A stretch of 35,391 nt of DNA from Gammaproteobacteria bacterium (GTDB lineage Bacteria > Pseudomonadota > Gammaproteobacteria > GCA-001735895). Location of the stretch: NCBI GenBank assembly GCA_029864185.1, contig JAOTTY010000006.1, positions 1-35,391 of the forward strand, given 5' to 3'. Below, in pieces: positions 17,626-26,342 of the stretch (positions within the stretch are counted from its first letter, which is position 1; every line of letters starts with the position of its first letter). Both the position numbers and the translations under genes were made by a program. The notes beneath the pieces were generated by a model. It had not been told where the DNA came from. It ran no database searches and saw only the letters and a list, made by a program, of their open reading frames with translations.

Positions 17626-18291
17626 GTGAACATTCTCGCCATCGACACCTCTACCGAGGCCTGCTCGGCCGCGCTACTGCGGGACGACGGCGCCGTGTTC
17701 GGCGAGTACGCGGTCGCGCCACGTCAGCACACCACGCTATTGCCGGCGATGATGGACGGCGTGCTGCAGGCCTCCGGGCTCGATAAAAGCGCTATTACCC
17801 ATTGCGCCTTCGCCAACGGGCCGGGTGCGTTTACCGGAATTCGAATCGCCGCCGCGCAGGCCCAGGGCATCGGTATCGCGCTTAATATTCCACTGTTGCC
17901 GATATCGACGCTCGCGGTGCTGGCACAGACCGGTTTTGATTGCCTCGATTGTCGCCGCATCCTGACCGCGCTCGATGCGCGCATGGGTGAAATCTACTGG
18001 GCGACCTACCAGCGTGACGAAAACGGCCATGCACGGCTGGTCGGCGTCGAACGGCTCGGCGCGGCGAACGAAATCGACATTGCCGACGATGTCGACTGCG
18101 GCATCGGACATGGCTGGAGCGACGAGTTGCGAGACAGGGTCGGTTTCGAGATCGACGCGGGGCTTTTGCCCGATGCCAGGGCGCTATTAAAGCTCGCCGA
18201 GTCCTCCGCCAGACTGGGTCTCGGGGTCGCCGCCGGCGCCGTCGGAATCAATTACCTGCGCAACCGGGTTGCCGAGAAAGCGAAACTTTGA
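17626..18291 (+). CDS. tsaB: tRNA threonylcarbamoyladenosine biosynthesis protein TsaB
   Basis: TsaB partners TsaD in placing the threonylcarbamoyl group on A37 of ANN-decoding tRNAs. The 221-residue ASKHA-fold protein begins MNILAIDTSTEACSAAL and has the family motif ANGPGAFTGIRIAAAQAQG near residue 64 and the C-terminal YLRNRVAEK. It starts at GTG 17626, fixed by the conserved N-terminus. A palindrome ends 24 bases upstream, close enough to affect initiation or carry the promoter boundary. The stop TGA overlaps the truD TTG. Confidence 0.95.
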   Translation: MNILAIDTSTEACSAALLRDDGAVFGEYAVAPRQHTTLLPAMMDGVLQASGLDKSAITHCAFANGPGAFTGIRIAAAQAQGIGIALNIPLLPISTLAVLAQTGFDCLDCRRILTALDARMGEIYWATYQRDENGHARLVGVERLGAANEIDIADDVDCGIGHGWSDELRDRVGFEIDAGLLPDARALLKLAESSARLGLGVAAGAVGINYLRNRVAEKAKL

Positions 18292-19310
18292 AGCCCGTCG
18301 ACCCGGTTTATCCCTACGGGCCGGCCTGCGCCAAAGGCGTGATCAAATCCAGCCCAGCGGACTTCGTGGTAATCGAGGAGCTCGGGTTCGAACCGTCTGG
18401 GGAAGGGGAGCACCTGTTGCTGCAGGTGGAAAAGACAGGAATGACGACGGCGGACCTGATCAGGCGGATCGCGACTGACTACTCGATGCATCCACGCAAT
18501 ATCGGTTACTGCGGGCTCAAGGACAGGAATGCCGTAACCACGCAATGGCTCAGCCTGCACCTGCCGGGCCGCGAGGTAAATGTAATCGATCCGGCGGACG
18601 ACGCTTACCGGGTGCTGCGTGCGTCAAGGCACCGCGCCAAGCTGCGTCGCGGCACCCATAAGGCCAACTCGTTTCATCTGCGAATACGCGGCCTCGGCGA
18701 GTGCAACGACAACTGCCTGCGCCAGCTCGACGCGATTCAGAGCCAGGGAATGGCCAACTATTACGGTCGGCAGCGCTTCGGGCGCGGGCAGGACAACCTG
18801 GAGCAGGCGCTTGCGCAATTATCCGCTACCAGGGTGAAACCGATGCGCAGGAGCATGTTGATCTCGTCGTTACGCAGTCACCTTTTCAACAGCGTACTAG
18901 CGCGGCGCATATCCCAGGACTGCTGGCAGCGACCCCTGGCGGGCGATGTATTCATGTTGCGCGGATCCCGCTCGATCTTCAGCACAGCCCTCGACGCAGC
19001 CCTGCAGCGGCGTTACGCGGAGCTGGACATTTCCAGCACCGCGAGCCTCTATGGCAGTGGCAAGAGTCTGTTGAGCGGCGAGGCGCTGCAGCTCGAGCGG
19101 CGGGTATTCGACGAAAACGACGCAATCACCGCATGCCTGGACCGGCACGGCGCCAGGCTGCAGATGAGGGCGCTGCGGGTGCCGGTGGAGGACCTGGATT
19201 ACGAATTCGACAAGGTCCGCAGGCTGCTCGAACTGAGGCTGCGCTTACCCGCGGGCAGTTACGCGACGGTCCTGCTAGAGCATTTCATGCATGCGGTCGA
19301 GACTGGCTAG
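18288..19310 (+). CDS. truD: tRNA pseudouridine(13) synthase TruD
   Basis: TruD isomerises U13 of tRNA-Glu. The 340-residue protein shows the N-terminal KSSPADFVVIEELGF, the motif GYCGLKDRNAVTTQW holding the catalytic Asp (near residue 79), ANSFHLRIRG, and GMANYYGRQRFGRG near residue 152, all typical of the family. Translation starts at TTG 18288, overlapping the tsaB stop (TTGA), which implies coupled translation of two tRNA-modification genes. Its 3' end overlaps the convergent methyltransferase gene by 26 bases. Length is normal. Confidence 0.95.
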   Translation: MKPVDPVYPYGPACAKGVIKSSPADFVVIEELGFEPSGEGEHLLLQVEKTGMTTADLIRRIATDYSMHPRNIGYCGLKDRNAVTTQWLSLHLPGREVNVIDPADDAYRVLRASRHRAKLRRGTHKANSFHLRIRGLGECNDNCLRQLDAIQSQGMANYYGRQRFGRGQDNLEQALAQLSATRVKPMRRSMLISSLRSHLFNSVLARRISQDCWQRPLAGDVFMLRGSRSIFSTALDAALQRRYAELDISSTASLYGSGKSLLSGEALQLERRVFDENDAITACLDRHGARLQMRALRVPVEDLDYEFDKVRRLLELRLRLPAGSYATVLLEHFMHAVETG

Positions 19311-19941
19311 CGGATTTCTGATAGACGCAAAACAGGCCCTCGGGAGGCGCATCCCGGTAGAAGCTGTCCATTTCGCGTTCCAGGCAACGGGCGACGCCGT
19401 GGTCGACCAGCTGCTCGAACTTGGTGCGGAATCCCAGCGCTTCCCAAAGGTCCTCGTGCACGGTGCAGGCGAGGATACCGCCCGGTTTCAGAATCCTGAA
19501 GATCTCGTCCAGCGGTTGCGGGCCGACGTGCCCATGCGTAAATGTTCCCGAGGAAATAACGCCGTCGTAGCTGGCGTCGTCCCGTTCCAGTGGCTGGTTG
19601 AGGTCGCCTACCAGCAGTTCGCGGTAGATGCCTCGCTGCCCGGCGACGCGGACCATTTCCGGGGACAGATCGATACCGTCGAGATTGGCATAACCCTTTT
19701 GCGCGAGGTATACGCAGGTCAGACCGGTACCGCAGCCGATATCGAGCACCGTCGCATCGGTCGACGGCAGGTGCGTGCTGAGTCGCCGCGCGATGCTGGT
19801 CGGCGAGGTGTAGCCGAGTTCGTCGAGCATCTGGTGATCGTAGTCCTCCGCCCACTTGCGGTAGAACTCGACTGTGCTGGCCTCGTCTTCGAGGTGATAA
19901 GCCGCATCGACGAATTCGCTGGGTCCTTTCGGATCAGGCAT
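19285..19941 (-). CDS. Class I SAM-dependent methyltransferase
   Basis: The 218-residue protein has the Rossmann-fold SAM site VLDIGCGTGLTCVYLA (motif I, near residue 66), DGIDLSPEMVRVA (acidic ribose-binding loop) and a FRILKPGGILACTVHE post-motif. The fold is sure but the substrate is not. The N-terminal region (YRKWAEDYDHQMLDELGY) is typical of small-molecule methyltransferases of the UbiE/Methyltransf_11/25 type. I use ATG 19941 (MPDPKGPSEF); a GTG at 19950 would add three residues. It is 12 bases downstream of the peroxiredoxin stop on the same strand, so the two are likely co-transcribed. Confidence 0.85.
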   Translation of the reverse strand: MPDPKGPSEFVDAAYHLEDEASTVEFYRKWAEDYDHQMLDELGYTSPTSIARRLSTHLPSTDATVLDIGCGTGLTCVYLAQKGYANLDGIDLSPEMVRVAGQRGIYRELLVGDLNQPLERDDASYDGVISSGTFTHGHVGPQPLDEIFRILKPGGILACTVHEDLWEALGFRTKFEQLVDHGVARCLEREMDSFYRDAPPEGLFCVYQKSASQSRPHA

Positions 19942-19953
19942 GATGCGCACCCG

Positions 19954-20436
19954 CTAGAGGCTGTTCAGCATCGTTTCCGCGTCGCTGACCTTGAATTCCT
20001 TCGGCGCCTCGATGTTGAGCTGTTCGACCACGCCATCGTTGACGACCATCGAATAGCGCTGCGAGCGGATACCCATGCCTGTTGCGTCGCGGTCATCCTC
20101 CAGGCCAACGGCGCGGGTAAAGTGCGCGCTGCCGTCGGCGATCATCATGACCCGGTCGTCTACGTTCTGCTGCTGACCCCAGGCGTCCATGACGTGGGCG
20201 TCATTGACCGAAAGGCAGACTATTCGGTTTATACCCTTTTCGAAAAGCTTATCCGAATTAATTACGTAGCCGGGAAGATGTGCTGCCGAACAGGTTGGGG
20301 TAAAAGCACCGGGAAGCGCAAACAGCGCCACTTTCTTGCCGGCGAAAAGCTCGCTGGTATTAATCGTTTGTACACCTTCCTCAGTCTTGTATTGCACATC
20401 AATAGCAGGTAGTTTGTCGCCAACCTTTATCGTCAT
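19954..20436 (-). CDS. Peroxiredoxin, Prx5/AhpE-like type
   Basis: It reduces hydrogen peroxide and organic hydroperoxides using thiol electron donors in the cytoplasm. The 160-residue thioredoxin-fold protein has the family motif ALPGAFTPTCSAAHLPGY with peroxidatic C49; a second Cys lies at about residue 74 (RIVCLSVND), common in this subfamily. The distal Arg expected in the active site is probably in GIRSQRYSMVV. AAGGAC lies about six bases before the start codon. It is divergent from the HAD phosphatase gene across a 76-base gap. No glutaredoxin domain is fused. Confidence 0.93.
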   Translation of the reverse strand: MTIKVGDKLPAIDVQYKTEEGVQTINTSELFAGKKVALFALPGAFTPTCSAAHLPGYVINSDKLFEKGINRIVCLSVNDAHVMDAWGQQQNVDDRVMMIADGSAHFTRAVGLEDDRDATGMGIRSQRYSMVVNDGVVEQLNIEAPKEFKVSDAETMLNSL

Positions 20437-20512
20437 AACCGTGTCCTTGAAATATGTTTCGAAGCGCCGATACTACAACGATTCAGCCATTTCCCCAAAG
20501 TTTTAGGTAATC

Positions 20513-21115
20513 ATGGCAGCCCCCGATTTGCTCAGGCATCGCAGGCACTGGATTTTCGATCTCGACGGCACGCTGACCGTCAGCGCGCATGATTTCGAGC
20601 ATATCCGCGAAGAACTGGGCCTGGCGCCTGCAACGCCGATACTCGAGGCGTTGCAGGCGATGCCCGCGGCCGAGGCCGCCCCCCTGTGGAAGCAGCTCAA
20701 CGAGCTCGAGTTTTACTATGCCGGCAAGGCTTCGGTGATGCAGGGCGCCGCCGAACTGCTGCAGCTATTGCACGACAGGGGGCGGCAGCTGGCGATATTG
20801 ACGCGCAATACCATGCCGGTGGTGAAACAAACCCTGCATGCCTGCAGGTTAGAGCATTTTTTCCCGGTGGATCATATACTCGATCGTGACTCGTGCATTC
20901 CCAAACCTTCGCCGGACGGGGTCAGGCATTTGCTCGAGTTCTGGCAGGCCGACGCCGACGACACGGTCATGGTGGGCGATTACCTGTACGATCTCGAGGC
21001 TGGTAAAGGCGCAGGTGTGGCGACGATTCACGTCGATACTCGCGGCAACAATGACTGGTCGGAGTATACCGATATCAGGGTCGAGGACCTCGGTGAAATT
21101 ATTGAATACCTATAG
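20513..21115 (+). CDS. HAD-superfamily hydrolase (subfamily IA-like)
   Basis: The 200-residue protein has all four HAD motifs: FDLDGTLT (nucleophile D16 and D18), ILTRNT (motif II), the Lys of CIPKPSPDG (motif III) and VMVGDYLYDLEAGKGAG (motif IV). Between motifs I and II lies a short helical cap, as in phosphoglycolate-phosphatase-like enzymes. The substrate is unknown; a small phosphorylated metabolite is expected. A TAGGT sequence precedes ATG 20513. The next gene starts nine bases later and is probably co-transcribed. Confidence 0.88.
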   Translation: MAAPDLLRHRRHWIFDLDGTLTVSAHDFEHIREELGLAPATPILEALQAMPAAEAAPLWKQLNELEFYYAGKASVMQGAAELLQLLHDRGRQLAILTRNTMPVVKQTLHACRLEHFFPVDHILDRDSCIPKPSPDGVRHLLEFWQADADDTVMVGDYLYDLEAGKGAGVATIHVDTRGNNDWSEYTDIRVEDLGEIIEYL

Positions 21116-21124
21116 GCGGGCACA

Positions 21125-21841
21125 ATGAGAATAATCATGTTGGCGATAGCGCTGATCGCGCTGACGGGCTGTTCCGAGAAGGAATTGCGGCAGACGCTCG
21201 AAACCATTACTGCGTCGGCGGAGGAGCTGCCCCTGACCAATACCGAGGTCGTCGCCGCGCTCAAGGATTCGCTGGCCAGGGGAATATCGAAAGGCGCGAT
21301 AATCGCGTCGGCGCAAGATGGTTACTACGCAAACCCGTTACTGAAAATTTCGTTTCCGCAGGAAATTGCCAGGGTCGACCAGGCCTTGCGCCAGGTCGGA
21401 CTCGGTGGCGAAGTCGATCGTTTCGTGCTGCAGCTCAATCGTGCCGCGGAACTGGCGGCGGCAAAATCCAGGCCGATTTTTATCAAGTCCATCACCGCGA
21501 TGACAATCAGCGATGCGTTCGAAATTCTAAACGGACCTCCCGACGCCGCGACTCGATATCTGGCGCGAACCACGGGTGGCGAACTGCGCGCGCAATTCCT
21601 GCCAGTGGTCCGCGACAAGCTAGGCGAGACCCGCGCGACCCGCTACTACGGCGATATCATCAAAAAATACAACCAGTTGCCGTTTGTCAGCAAGGTGGAC
21701 CCGGATCTCGAAGGCTACGCGACCGACAGGGCTATCGAAGGGCTGTTCCTGCTGATCGCCGAAGAAGAGGCGAGGATACGCGCCGATCCGGGGGCGCGCA
21801 CGACCGCGTTGTTGCGCCGCGTCTTCGGCAGCCTGGACTAG
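21125..21841 (+). CDS. DUF4197 family lipoprotein
   Basis: The 238-residue precursor has a short hydrophobic leader ending in a lipobox (IALTGC, Cys at residue 16), so it should be an outer-membrane or periplasm-facing lipoprotein. The mature sequence matches the DUF4197 family as I know it: ALKDSLARGISKGAI, YYANPLLKISFP, KSITAMTISDAFEILNG and the C-terminal GLFLLIAEEEARIR. The family has no established function. It lies nine bases after the HAD gene and is convergent with the YbaK-like gene. Confidence 0.85.
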   Translation: MRIIMLAIALIALTGCSEKELRQTLETITASAEELPLTNTEVVAALKDSLARGISKGAIIASAQDGYYANPLLKISFPQEIARVDQALRQVGLGGEVDRFVLQLNRAAELAAAKSRPIFIKSITAMTISDAFEILNGPPDAATRYLARTTGGELRAQFLPVVRDKLGETRATRYYGDIIKKYNQLPFVSKVDPDLEGYATDRAIEGLFLLIAEEEARIRADPGARTTALLRRVFGSLD

Positions 21842-21890
21842 TTTTACCCGATACCTGAAATATCGTCTGCGCGCCGGATTACGGTACGGT

Positions 21891-22358
21891 TCACTCTTTT
21901 ACCGCGATGGCGCCAGCTACCGGTTGCTCGATCTGCAGGTAATCGGAACAATCCATGCGTAAAATCTGTTCGTGCGAACCTGCGTTGAAGCAAAGGTCAT
22001 CGACCTCGGTCACCATCTCGTCGACATAGGTCCGCAGGTCGTAGAGCGACCCGAAAGGGGGCATGGCGCCGAGTTCGCAGTCCGGGAAAAGATCCTTGAT
22101 TTCATCCTCGGTAGCGAGCCGCGCTGCGGTTACCCCTGCCAGCTTGCGCAAGGCATCGAGGTCGACGTGGCGCGAGGCCGATATCACCGCCAGCACTTTT
22201 TCCCCGTCGAGATCGATGACGATCGTCTTGGCAAACTCGCGTCGGGGAACGAAAGTGGAAGCGGCCGTTTCGCGGGCCGTGTAGGCTGGTGAGTGGTTGA
22301 TACTGATGTACTTGATGCCGCGGTCATCGAGCATTTTCTTCAGTTTTTGAGCGGGCAT
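21891..22358 (-). CDS. YbaK/ProX-like aminoacyl-tRNA deacylase
   Basis: Members of this family hydrolyse mischarged aminoacyl-tRNA in trans, such as Cys- or Ala-tRNA(Pro). The 155-residue single domain has YISINHSPAYTARETAAS, EFAKTIVIDLDG with the conserved Lys (K44), and GAMPPFGSLYDLRTYVDE near residue 97, the typical G-x-x-P-P-F-G core. Which tRNA it edits cannot be read from sequence. It lies alone on the minus strand, convergent with the DUF4197 gene. The 122 bases upstream to 22480 show no other gene. Confidence 0.88.
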   Translation of the reverse strand: MPAQKLKKMLDDRGIKYISINHSPAYTARETAASTFVPRREFAKTIVIDLDGEKVLAVISASRHVDLDALRKLAGVTAARLATEDEIKDLFPDCELGAMPPFGSLYDLRTYVDEMVTEVDDLCFNAGSHEQILRMDCSDYLQIEQPVAGAIAVKE

Positions 22359-22480
22359 ATCACGAGTTCTCCATTTATCCGGTTACATTACTATGAATCA
22401 ATATTCGTCGGGGCTCACTGATTGGAATCAAGAGCTGCTGCAATTCTCCAATGGCAGGAGGATTGTCGAGGTGCCCGGGA

Positions 22481-24196
22481 TCAGCAGTTGGCCTCCTTTT
22501 CCTGGCGCAACAACGCTTCCATCTCTTCGCGCATTTTAAATTTCTGCAGCTTCCCGGTGACGGTCATCGGTAATTCGTCGACAATCCGGATGTACTTGGG
22601 AATCTTGAAGTGCGCGATTTTGTCCTGGCAAAATTCGCGTATTTCGTCCGCATCGACAGTGACGTTCGCGTGGGGTTTGATCCAGGCGGCGACCTGTTCG
22701 CCGAGGCGCCTGTCGGCTACGCCGAAGACCGCAACCTCCGCTATCCCGGGATGATTGAACAGGAAGTCTTCGATTTCTCGTGGGTAAATATTCTCACCAC
22801 CGCGGATAATCATATCCTTGCGCCGGCCCGTTATACTGACGTAGCCTTCCACGTCCATACTGCCCAGGTCTCCCGAAAGCAACCAGCCCGCGTCGTCGAT
22901 CGCTTCCGCGGTCTTCGCGGGTTCGCCGAAATACCCCCGCATCACGTGATAACCTCGAAAACAGATTTCTCCAATCTCGCCCATAGGCACGGTGGCCCGG
23001 CTATCGGTGTCGATAATCTTCACCTCCTGGTGCGGCAGGTTGCGGCCCACGGTGTCTATGCGCCGCTGGAAGCTGTCATCCCGCGTGGTCAGGTGGGTCA
23101 GGGGCGAGGCTTCGGTTTGGCCGTAACCGATCAGGATTTCGCGGCAGTGCATTTCCTCGATAACCCGGGTCATCAGTTCAGGCGGGCAGGGAGCTCCGGC
23201 CATGATGCCGGTGCGCAGGCTGGACAGGTCGAAACTGTCGAATTCCTCGTGTTCGAGTATTTCGATGAACATCGTCGGCACCCCGTGAATTGCGGTGCAT
23301 TTTTCGATTGCAGTCGCAGCGAGCACCAGGGCGGCATCGAAATGCTCGCAACCGATTACGATGCAGGCACCGACCGAGAGGCACATAAGATTGGCGAGCA
23401 CCATACCGAAACAGTGGTAAAACGGTACCGGCACGACAAGCCTGTCGTGTTCGTCGAAATGCATCGTTTGTGCGCTGAACCAGGCGTTGTTCAGAATGTT
23501 GTGATGGGTCAGCATCACCGCCTTGGGAAATCCGGTAGTGCCGGAGGTGTACTGGATATTGATCACATCATCGCGGTCCAGTTTCGAGCCCAGCGCCTGC
23601 AGCATGGTGGCGGAGATCGATTCGCCCGCCGCGAGCAGATCCTGCCAGCGCGTAAATCCGGCTGCAGCAGTTTCGGTTGCGGCGGGCTTCAAGGGATCGA
23701 AAACGAATATACGTTTCAGATCGGGGAACGCCTTGCTTGCGATAATTTCATCCTCGCGTCGCAGTTCGGGCACCAGTTCCAGCAGCATCCGGATATAGTT
23801 GCTGTCGCGGAATCGAGGGATGACGAAAAGCGCCTGGACTTTCGACTGCAGAAGAGAATACTCGAGCTCACGCGACCGGTAGGCAGGGTTGATATTGACC
23901 AGGATGACGCCGATTCGCGCGGTGGCGAGCTGTACCAGCAACCACTCGATATTATTGGTAGACCAGATGCCGATACGGTCACCTCGCCCGAAGCCAAGTT
24001 GCAGCAGCCCGCAAGCCAGCCGGTCGACGTTTTCACTCAACTGGCGGTAGGTCAGTCTTTGCCGCTGTGGCAGCGAGACCACGGCCTCGCGTTCGGGGAA
24101 GCGCTCGACGATGGTCTGGAAATGTTCGGCTATCGTCGACCCGAGCAGCGGGGTTATGGCACCGCGGTGGTAATAGCTTTTCGCATCTGCCTTCAT
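22481..24196 (-). CDS. Acyl-CoA synthetase (AMP-forming, fatty-acid type)
   Basis: It activates a carboxylic acid to acyl-AMP and then acyl-CoA. The 571-residue protein has the P-loop YTSGTTGFPKAVM (216-228), the acyl-binding/ATP motif GYGQTEAS (357-364), SGDLG (441-445), the hinge GRRKDMIIRGGENIYPREIE (about 457-476) and the catalytic Lys K549 in TGKLQK. Its closest feel is the FadD-like/medium-chain group of beta-oxidation synthetases, but the chain length is not determinable. It lies 87 bases after the amino-acid dehydrogenase gene on the same strand. Amino-acid carbon could therefore feed acyl-CoA oxidation, which is only inference. Confidence 0.93.
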   Translation of the reverse strand: MKADAKSYYHRGAITPLLGSTIAEHFQTIVERFPEREAVVSLPQRQRLTYRQLSENVDRLACGLLQLGFGRGDRIGIWSTNNIEWLLVQLATARIGVILVNINPAYRSRELEYSLLQSKVQALFVIPRFRDSNYIRMLLELVPELRREDEIIASKAFPDLKRIFVFDPLKPAATETAAAGFTRWQDLLAAGESISATMLQALGSKLDRDDVINIQYTSGTTGFPKAVMLTHHNILNNAWFSAQTMHFDEHDRLVVPVPFYHCFGMVLANLMCLSVGACIVIGCEHFDAALVLAATAIEKCTAIHGVPTMFIEILEHEEFDSFDLSSLRTGIMAGAPCPPELMTRVIEEMHCREILIGYGQTEASPLTHLTTRDDSFQRRIDTVGRNLPHQEVKIIDTDSRATVPMGEIGEICFRGYHVMRGYFGEPAKTAEAIDDAGWLLSGDLGSMDVEGYVSITGRRKDMIIRGGENIYPREIEDFLFNHPGIAEVAVFGVADRRLGEQVAAWIKPHANVTVDADEIREFCQDKIAHFKIPKYIRIVDELPMTVTGKLQKFKMREEMEALLRQEKEANC

Positions 24197-24283
24197 TTAC
24201 GAGCGCCTATATTCTCTTGCCCGTTGTCACGCCACGGTATTATCCGACCTCGATAATGTATCGATTTTGTACATTCGACCTGC

Positions 24284-25396
24284 TCAAAAGATATGCCAGC
24301 GGCGATAGTTCATCGCCTGCTCGACGCGTCTGCGCGCCATCGCAAACGCGGCGTCCCGTGGCAGGATCTGTTCGCGCCGGGCGGTTTCGAGCACCTCGCG
24401 CGTGTTGCGGCGCAGTTTTTCTTCGATCGACGCGAACGCCGCCGCCTCGCCCGACCCCTGGTATTCGACCGCCGCACAGATGACACCGCCGGCATTGGCG
24501 ATGAAATCGGGAATATTCAGAATTCCTCTCTCGTGTAGTATTTTTTCGGCGGCGTAGGTAACCGGAATATTGGCCCCCTGGGCGATCAATCTGGTGTTCA
24601 ACCGGTCCACGTTGCCCTCGTGAATGACATCTGGGCGCGCCGCCGGAATCCAGATATCGCATTCGATATCGATGATCGCGTCGCGGTCGCGCTTTTCGCC
24701 ATCGGCAGACTCGGTAACACTTTTCCCGGTGGATTTCAGTTCGATCAGGGCCTCGACGTCGAGCCCTTCAGGATTGAAAATAGTGCCTGCGCTATCCGAG
24801 ACGGCCACCGCGACCGCGCCCGCCTGGCCAAGAAACCGCGCGGCGTGCCTGCCAACGGCGCCGAAGCCCTGAACCGCGAATTTCGCGCCCCTTAGTTCGA
24901 ACTCGCAAAATTCCTGCGCTACATCGACCGCGTGACTCAACCCGAATCCGGTCGCGCCGATTTCGTCGAGTGGGATTCCATCGAGCTCGCGCGGAAGACC
25001 CACGGACCGGCCGATCTCGTCCTTGACCCAGGCCATACACTCTTCATCGGTACCCATATCGGGTCCGAAGATATACTGTTCGACCTCGCGCAGCGCGCAG
25101 CAGAATCCGCGAATCAGCGTTTCTTTGCGTGCTTTCGACATTTTGGGATCACCCACCAGGACCGCCTTGCCGCCACCGTGGGGCAGGTCCGCCGCGGCGT
25201 TCTTGAGGGTCATCGCGCGCGCCAGGCGCGCACATTCCTCGGTGGTTACGTCTGGCGCCATGCGCACTCCGCCTATCGACGGTCCCCTGGCGACGTTGTC
25301 TACTACCAGTACTCCTTTCAAATCGATGCCGGGCTCATGAACGTGGATTACCTTCAATGGACCCAGATCGTCCGCAAGTTCGAATATGTCGTTCAT
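24284..25396 (-). CDS. Glu/Leu/Phe/Val dehydrogenase
   Basis: It is an NAD(P)-dependent oxidative deaminase of an L-amino acid. The 370-residue length is close to leucine dehydrogenases and shorter than most glutamate dehydrogenases. Lys pair K65 and K77 in MTLKNAAADLPHGGGKA has the 12-residue spacing of the substrate/catalytic lysines of this fold. The Rossmann motif is QGFGAVGRHAARFL, and IPDFIANAGGVICAAVEY is typical near the C-terminus. I start it at ATG 25396, with GGAG about nine bases upstream; in-frame starts up to 25471 would add an unlikely Lys/Arg-rich leader. Leucine or another branched-chain amino acid is likelier than glutamate, but not proven. Confidence 0.88.
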   Translation of the reverse strand: MNDIFELADDLGPLKVIHVHEPGIDLKGVLVVDNVARGPSIGGVRMAPDVTTEECARLARAMTLKNAAADLPHGGGKAVLVGDPKMSKARKETLIRGFCCALREVEQYIFGPDMGTDEECMAWVKDEIGRSVGLPRELDGIPLDEIGATGFGLSHAVDVAQEFCEFELRGAKFAVQGFGAVGRHAARFLGQAGAVAVAVSDSAGTIFNPEGLDVEALIELKSTGKSVTESADGEKRDRDAIIDIECDIWIPAARPDVIHEGNVDRLNTRLIAQGANIPVTYAAEKILHERGILNIPDFIANAGGVICAAVEYQGSGEAAAFASIEEKLRRNTREVLETARREQILPRDAAFAMARRRVEQAMNYRRWHIF

Positions 25397-25533
25397 CCTC
25401 TGCGCTCCGTAGCCGATCATTTTCCGGTTATTTTCTCGCATTTTAGATTTATGCAGCTTGACCATGGTCAATACCGCCGGGACCGGTGTAAATAAAATAA
25501 CAGCCAGACATTGAATTTCGAAAGGGGGATATC

Positions 25534-25758
25534 ATGACCAGCGACCCGAAATTGCTCGCCAGCAACGTCGTGGAATCGTTTCAGGCGCTGCTGGACAGGG
25601 AGCTACGAGAAGCGGTAGGCGAGCATCATTTCGATGCCCTGGACGGCATGGTCAGGGAAGCGATAGCAGAGCAGTCGGAAGCGATTCTCGAGCAATTGGA
25701 TCAGGCCGTGAAGCGAATCAGGAGCGATTGCGTTGAACGACGTCCGCTCGAGCTTTGA
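25534..25758 (+). CDS. Small hypothetical helical protein, 74 aa
   Basis: It is preceded by a strong ribosome site (AAAGGGGG at 25520-25527) six bases before ATG. The 74-residue product is acidic and looks all-helical (VVESFQALLDRELREAV and EAILEQLDQAVKRIR), with no signal peptide and no cysteine pair. I recognise no function. It is divergent from the amino-acid dehydrogenase and convergent with the lipoprotein gene at 25786. The good ribosome site and codon pattern make it likely real. Confidence 0.65.
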   Translation: MTSDPKLLASNVVESFQALLDRELREAVGEHHFDALDGMVREAIAEQSEAILEQLDQAVKRIRSDCVERRPLEL

Positions 25759-25785
25759 TGACGACCGCCGCCGCTCCTGGCAGTT

Positions 25786-26220
25786 CTAGTCGCAGCGTGA
25801 CAACACCAGGAACTGACCGGACTCGTCCTGTAGGTACAAATCCACCCCGGAATTCCTGAAGCTTGCCCGGTAGCTGACAGGGTCCCCGCGCAGGCGATCG
25901 AGTACGACCGCATCGGGGCCCTGCAGTTGCCATTTGCCATAGTGAGCGTACATCCACCCGGTCTCCGAGTTTTCCCATTTGCCGCTGGCGCGGAGATTCC
26001 AGAACTGTTTGCCCAGGTTGGCCAGGGTGCTGACGCCCACTTCGGCGTTGGCCGTAGACGTCAATTCGCGGTTGTTGCACCACTTGCCGACCAGGTACTC
26101 CGGCTTGATCGGATCACCCTCGGCGAGGTTGGGGGCGAGCACCACCGGGTCGCTGGCGCAGGCGCATAGCAGCAGCATCGAGGCAAGGTAAAGAACTGGT
26201 TTAGGGCTAAGTCGAAGCAT
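25786..26220 (-). CDS. Hypothetical lipoprotein, 144 aa
   Basis: From ATG 26220 the leader MLRLSPKPVLYLASMLLL runs into a lipobox-like LCAC, so the mature protein would be lipid-anchored. An earlier in-frame ATG at 26256 would add twelve polar residues and spoil the leader. The mature part has a single compact domain with YLVGKWCNNRE near the start and YRASFRNSGVDLYLQDESG near the end, which suggests a small beta-sheet lipocalin-like or META-like fold. Two Cys (KWCNN and the penultimate LSRCD) could form a disulphide. I recognise no named family. Confidence 0.7.
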   Translation of the reverse strand: MLRLSPKPVLYLASMLLLCACASDPVVLAPNLAEGDPIKPEYLVGKWCNNRELTSTANAEVGVSTLANLGKQFWNLRASGKWENSETGWMYAHYGKWQLQGPDAVVLDRLRGDPVSYRASFRNSGVDLYLQDESGQFLVLSRCD

Positions 26221-26342
26221 CGTATCGGCGTTTCGGGTAGAAGGTTGCGAAGGCAAAACTCTAACATATAAAAACCGCTCGACGCCTGCTTATTTCAGCG
26301 CATGGTGTCGCAATTGATCCTGCTCCCGGGGCGCCGCTGGAT

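Noticed and set aside
22359-22480. Intergenic gap checked for a tRNA or small RNA
   Set aside because: No cloverleaf, terminator or conserved box could be seen.
22610-24256. Long plus-strand ORF (548 codons)
   Set aside because: It lies antisense to the acyl-CoA synthetase, whose motifs are complete; the product has no domain and reflects GC-rich third positions.
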